Below are positions 61,305 to 64,000 of a DNA stretch of 64,000 nt, in pieces (positions within the stretch are counted from its first letter, which is position 1; each line of letters opens with the position of its first letter). The DNA is from JAAYFT01 sp041655755 (lineage in GTDB: Bacteria; Bacillota; Clostridia; Tissierellales; Tissierellaceae): the NCBI GenBank assembly GCA_041655755.1, contig JBBAEY010000001.1, positions 21,273-85,272 on the forward strand, read 5' to 3'. The notes below the pieces were generated by a model. The model was not told where the DNA came from and made no database searches. It saw only the letters and a list, made by a program, of their open reading frames with translations. Both the position numbers and the translations under genes were made by a program.

Positions 61305-62156
61305 CTAGTCGTAAGCGAAGTTTTTCACCAGGTCATATATTTCCTCATAATCTTGGCGACTGGTCTTCTCACCCGTCCATATTTCAAAGGACTCCAGTCC
61401 CTGATATAGTAGCATGGAAAGGCCGTTGATCGTCATGGCACCCTGTTCCTTGCCCAATTTCAGCAGCCTGCTTTCTGGGGGATTGTATACAATGTCGTAT
61501 ACCAGGCCTGCCCCTTCTAATACATGCCCATCTACTATGGATTCACCAGATCTTGGCTCCATTCCCACAGATGTAGAGTTAATTACGATGTCATAGGGGG
61601 GACTTATGGATTCCAGTTGGACCAGATCTATCCTACTGTCATAGTGTTTTAAGATGTCTCTCCTTATACTATGGGCCCTAGACATATTTCTATTGGCAAT
61701 GCTTAGGAGGCCCCCAGCCTTTACCACTTCAAAGGCGATTACCTTGGCTGCCCCTCCTGCCCCCAAAAGGAGGACCTTCTTTCCCTCTAAATCCATCTTA
61801 TATCTTTCAAGGCTCCTTACAAATCCAACCCCGTCGGTATTATAGCCCGTGAGTTTGCCGTCCACCAGCTTGACCGTATTTACTGCCCCATACTCCAATG
61901 CCAGGGGATCTATCTGGTCCAGATAGGGCATTATGCTTTCCTTATGGGGTATAGTCACGTTGAAACCTGCAAGGTTTTCCCTCAGGAGGTCCATGCCGGC
62001 TCCTAGCTTTGCTGGTGGAATTTTGATGGGGATATAGAGGCTATCTAGGCCCTTTTTTCTGAGCAGGTAGTTTTGAAAGAGGGGGGACATGCTATGGGCA
62101 ATGGGGTCACCTAAGACTCCGTAAATCTTGCTTTTACCTGTAATATTATGATTCAT
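61305..62156 (-). CDS. aroE: Shikimate dehydrogenase
   Basis: A 283-residue NADP-dependent enzyme reducing 3-dehydroshikimate. It has the substrate site GDPIAHSMSPLFQN, the catalytic Lys in FNVTIPHKE, the dinucleotide motif LLGAGGAAKVIA, NRNMSRA and INSTSVGM, and a closing GLSMLLYQG. It overlaps the aroA stop by 11 bases. Confidence 0.95.
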   Translation of the reverse strand: MNHNITGKSKIYGVLGDPIAHSMSPLFQNYLLRKKGLDSLYIPIKIPPAKLGAGMDLLRENLAGFNVTIPHKESIMPYLDQIDPLALEYGAVNTVKLVDGKLTGYNTDGVGFVRSLERYKMDLEGKKVLLLGAGGAAKVIAFEVVKAGGLLSIANRNMSRAHSIRRDILKHYDSRIDLVQLESISPPYDIVINSTSVGMEPRSGESIVDGHVLEGAGLVYDIVYNPPESRLLKLGKEQGAMTINGLSMLLYQGLESFEIWTGEKTSRQDYEEIYDLVKNFAYD

Positions 62157-63432
62157 TTTTTATCACCCTATCTATGATGTGGAAAAAATCTGGAAAGGAT
62201 ATATCTACGCAACTGGGGTTGTCAATTTCTACCCCTTCCTCGCTAACTAGACCTGCAATGGCCAGGGCCATGGCAATCCTATGGTCATTGTAACTATGTA
62301 TCCTTCCTCCCCTTAGTTTTTCTCCTCCGTAGATTATCATGCCGTCTGGACTTTCCTCTATATTGGCACCTATACTCTTAAGTTCATTTACCATGGCCGA
62401 TATTCTATTGCTTTCCTTGACCTTTAGTTCCTCTGCATTGGAGATTACAGTTTTTCCCTCTGCCAGGGCAGCAGCCACTGCTATGATGGGAATTTCGTCG
62501 ATTAGCCTGGGTACAATGGCCCCACCAATGGAAATCCCCCTTAGCTTTGAACTCTTGACCCTGACATCTCCCCTGGGCTCACCATTTAAGGTCCTGGGTT
62601 TTTCTATTCCTATATTGGCTCCCATCTGCCTCAATACATCTAGGATACCAGTTCTAGTGGGGTTTAGTCCCAGGTTTTCAATCAGGACCTCCCCGTCTCC
62701 AATTATGGCCCCCAGAACGAGGAAGAAGGCAGCCGAGGATATATCCCCAGGTATATGTATTTCACTCCCATATAATCTATCTATGGGCTTGGACTCGATA
62801 GTCAGTCCGCTGGTCCAAATATCAGCCCCCATATAATTCATCATTCGCTCTGTATGGTCCCGGGACCTTTGTGGCTCCACTATGGTAGTCACGCCCCTAG
62901 CATAAAGGCTGGCCAAGAGCAGGGCAGACTTTACCTGGGCACTGGCCACTGGGGACTGGTATTCAATGGCGTGTATTTCCCCGCCTTCAATCCTTAGGGG
63001 GGCAAAGCCTTCCCTATCTATGCCGTATATATTGGCCCCCATCTTTCTAAGGGGGTCGATTATCCTATCCATGGGCCTATTTCTAATGGATTCATCTCCG
63101 CTTAATGTGCTCCCAAAGTCCTGTCCGGTCAGGATTCCCGCCATTAGCCTGATGGTGGTCCCAGAGTTGCCCACATCTAAGACATCAGTGGGTCTTACCA
63201 GACCCCTTAAGCCCACACCCTTGACGACAATTGAGCTACCATCTAAACCTATATCTACCCCCATCTGCTGGAAGCATTTAACGGTATTTAGGGGGTCTTC
63301 CCCCCTTAGAAAATTAAATATCCTGCTTCTGCCCCCTGCTATGGAAGACAGCATAATAGCCCTATGGGATATGGATTTGTCCCCGGCTACACCTATCCTT
63401 CCCCTAAATCTTTTTATCGGTTTAATTAGCAT
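62146..63432 (-). CDS. aroA: 3-phosphoshikimate 1-carboxyvinyltransferase (EPSP synthase)
   Basis: A 428-residue enzyme with GDKSISHRAIML, LDVGNSGTTIRLMAGIL, the IPGDISSAAFFL block, and a late DHRIAMALAIAGL. The glyphosate-loop region reads GNSGTTIRL, which is the class II type found in Firmicutes (class I has NAGTAMRPL). It joins shikimate-3-phosphate with phosphoenolpyruvate. AAGGAGG site before the ATG. It follows aroB by 19 bases. Confidence 0.95.
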   Translation of the reverse strand: MLIKPIKRFRGRIGVAGDKSISHRAIMLSSIAGGRSRIFNFLRGEDPLNTVKCFQQMGVDIGLDGSSIVVKGVGLRGLVRPTDVLDVGNSGTTIRLMAGILTGQDFGSTLSGDESIRNRPMDRIIDPLRKMGANIYGIDREGFAPLRIEGGEIHAIEYQSPVASAQVKSALLLASLYARGVTTIVEPQRSRDHTERMMNYMGADIWTSGLTIESKPIDRLYGSEIHIPGDISSAAFFLVLGAIIGDGEVLIENLGLNPTRTGILDVLRQMGANIGIEKPRTLNGEPRGDVRVKSSKLRGISIGGAIVPRLIDEIPIIAVAAALAEGKTVISNAEELKVKESNRISAMVNELKSIGANIEESPDGMIIYGGEKLRGGRIHSYNDHRIAMALAIAGLVSEEGVEIDNPSCVDISFPDFFHIIDRVIKNES

Positions 63433-63451
63433 ATAAACAACCTCCTTGTCC

Positions 63452-64000
63452 TTACCATCCTATTTGATTTTTATCTAGGAGGTATTCCTTTACTCTACCT
63501 TTTTCAATGGGCAGGATAAAGGATATTTTTCCGGCTCTATTTTTCTTATCCTTCAGCATGAAATCTACGAGCTGGGAGCTGGGATAATCCCCTATGGAAA
63601 GGTCTACACCCAGGGAGGTCAAAAATTCTAGTAGTTGGTCTGAATAGTGGCTGTCAACTATCCCTAGTCTTTTAGCTAAAAGGGTTTCCTGATACATACC
63701 TATGATTACTGCCTGGCCATGGCTATATTTTGAAAAGTTTGTGATGCTTTCGAGACCATGGGCTAGAGTATGGCCAAAATTGAGTATCTTCCTAAGCCCT
63801 TCTTCCTTTTCATCCCTAGCTACTATTTCTCCCTTAATCTGGCAGCAGCGACCTATAAGATAGGGCATTATTTTCCTGTCTAGATTCTTTATCTTCCCTA
63901 TATTTTTTCCAATGTATTTAAAAAGTTCGTAGTCGTAGATTATGCCATACTTGACGATTTCCCCCAGGCCATTTAGTATTTCCCTTTCAGCCAAGCTAGT
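63452..64000 (-). CDS. aroB: 3-dehydroquinate synthase, C-terminal part (cut by window edge)
   Basis: The last 182 codons of AroB run from the window edge. They include LGEIVKYGIIYD, the zinc ligand His in LNFGHTLAHGLE and SHGQAVIIGM, and KKNRAGKISFILP. The N-terminal NAD-binding domain lies beyond the window. AroB converts DAHP to 3-dehydroquinate, the second shikimate step. The gene leads into aroA, aroE and the mutase-kinase fusion, so further aromatic genes probably lie to the right. Confidence 0.95.
   Translation of the reverse strand, partial: TSLAEREILNGLGEIVKYGIIYDYELFKYIGKNIGKIKNLDRKIMPYLIGRCCQIKGEIVARDEKEEGLRKILNFGHTLAHGLESITNFSKYSHGQAVIIGMYQETLLAKRLGIVDSHYSDQLLEFLTSLGVDLSIGDYPSSQLVDFMLKDKKNRAGKISFILPIEKGRVKEYLLDKNQIGW

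Noticed and set aside
62339..63436. Long plus-strand open frames (165 and 156 codons) opposite aroA
   Set aside because: They are antisense shadows of a certain EPSP synthase gene, with low-complexity Ser/Pro/Leu composition and no ribosome binding site.

Overview
The window reads as chromosomal DNA of a low-GC, Gram-positive, endospore-forming anaerobe of the Clostridia. Purine-rich ribosome binding sites are strong almost everywhere, TTG starts are common, and there are many Firmicute families: SpoVB-like flippase, DUF4183 and SPOCS (DUF3794) spore-envelope domains, TasA/SipW, SLH domains and a YtrA-type GntR regulator. A Tissierellales-like lineage is my guess, not shown by the sequence. 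Two genes are cut by the window edges: a membrane sensor at the left and aroB at the right.

Left part (1-18.7 kb). A long leftward operon carries a B. subtilis YdjI/YdjG/YdjH-like membrane-stress trio (SPFH, zinc ribbon, TPM), a MetNIQ-type importer and a MoaE-like protein. Then come a degenerate metallophosphoesterase with an unknown partner, a UBA-like membrane protein with an OmpR/histidine-kinase pair, two DUF4183 proteins (one a 1012-residue mosaic with DUF11 and SPOCS domains), a solute-binding GGDEF/HD-GYP sensor, and an FAD oxidoreductase with a Rieske domain.

Middle (18.7-42 kb). A 2644-residue cyclic beta-1,2-glucan synthase-like enzyme (GT84/GH94) is paired with a nucleotidyltransferase-phosphomutase fusion that seems to start at AUU and whose mutase half has lost its catalytic motifs. 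A compact arsenic operon follows (arsR, acr3, G3E GTPase, DUF318 permease, small thioredoxin) with a clear promoter, operator and terminator. After it lie PrsA, exonuclease III, SpoVB-like, a GNAT, a sulfurtransferase, an FAD reductase and an ECF sigma/anti-sigma pair.

Accessory patch (42-48.9 kb). This part is AT-rich and broken up. It holds a GNAT, two gene remnants (one Fic-like), a three-gene cassette (HEPN protein with a frameshifted 5' end, second HEPN-like protein, M48-like membrane protein with a lost zinc ligand), a serine-recombinase-like fragment, an IS3-family element, and a minimal nucleotidyltransferase gene flanked by a perfect 20-bp direct repeat. It is the best candidate for an undescribed conflict or defence system.

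Right part (48.9-64 kb). A secreted trefoil/fibronectin/CuAO-N protein, a uracil-DNA-glycosylase-like enzyme and a CPBP protease lead to a six-gene TasA/SipW surface-fibre locus with a polytopic SipW-type peptidase and an SLH-domain protein. Then come a GntR-regulated ABC exporter and the leftward shikimate cluster aroB-aroA-aroE-(chorismate mutase/shikimate kinase).
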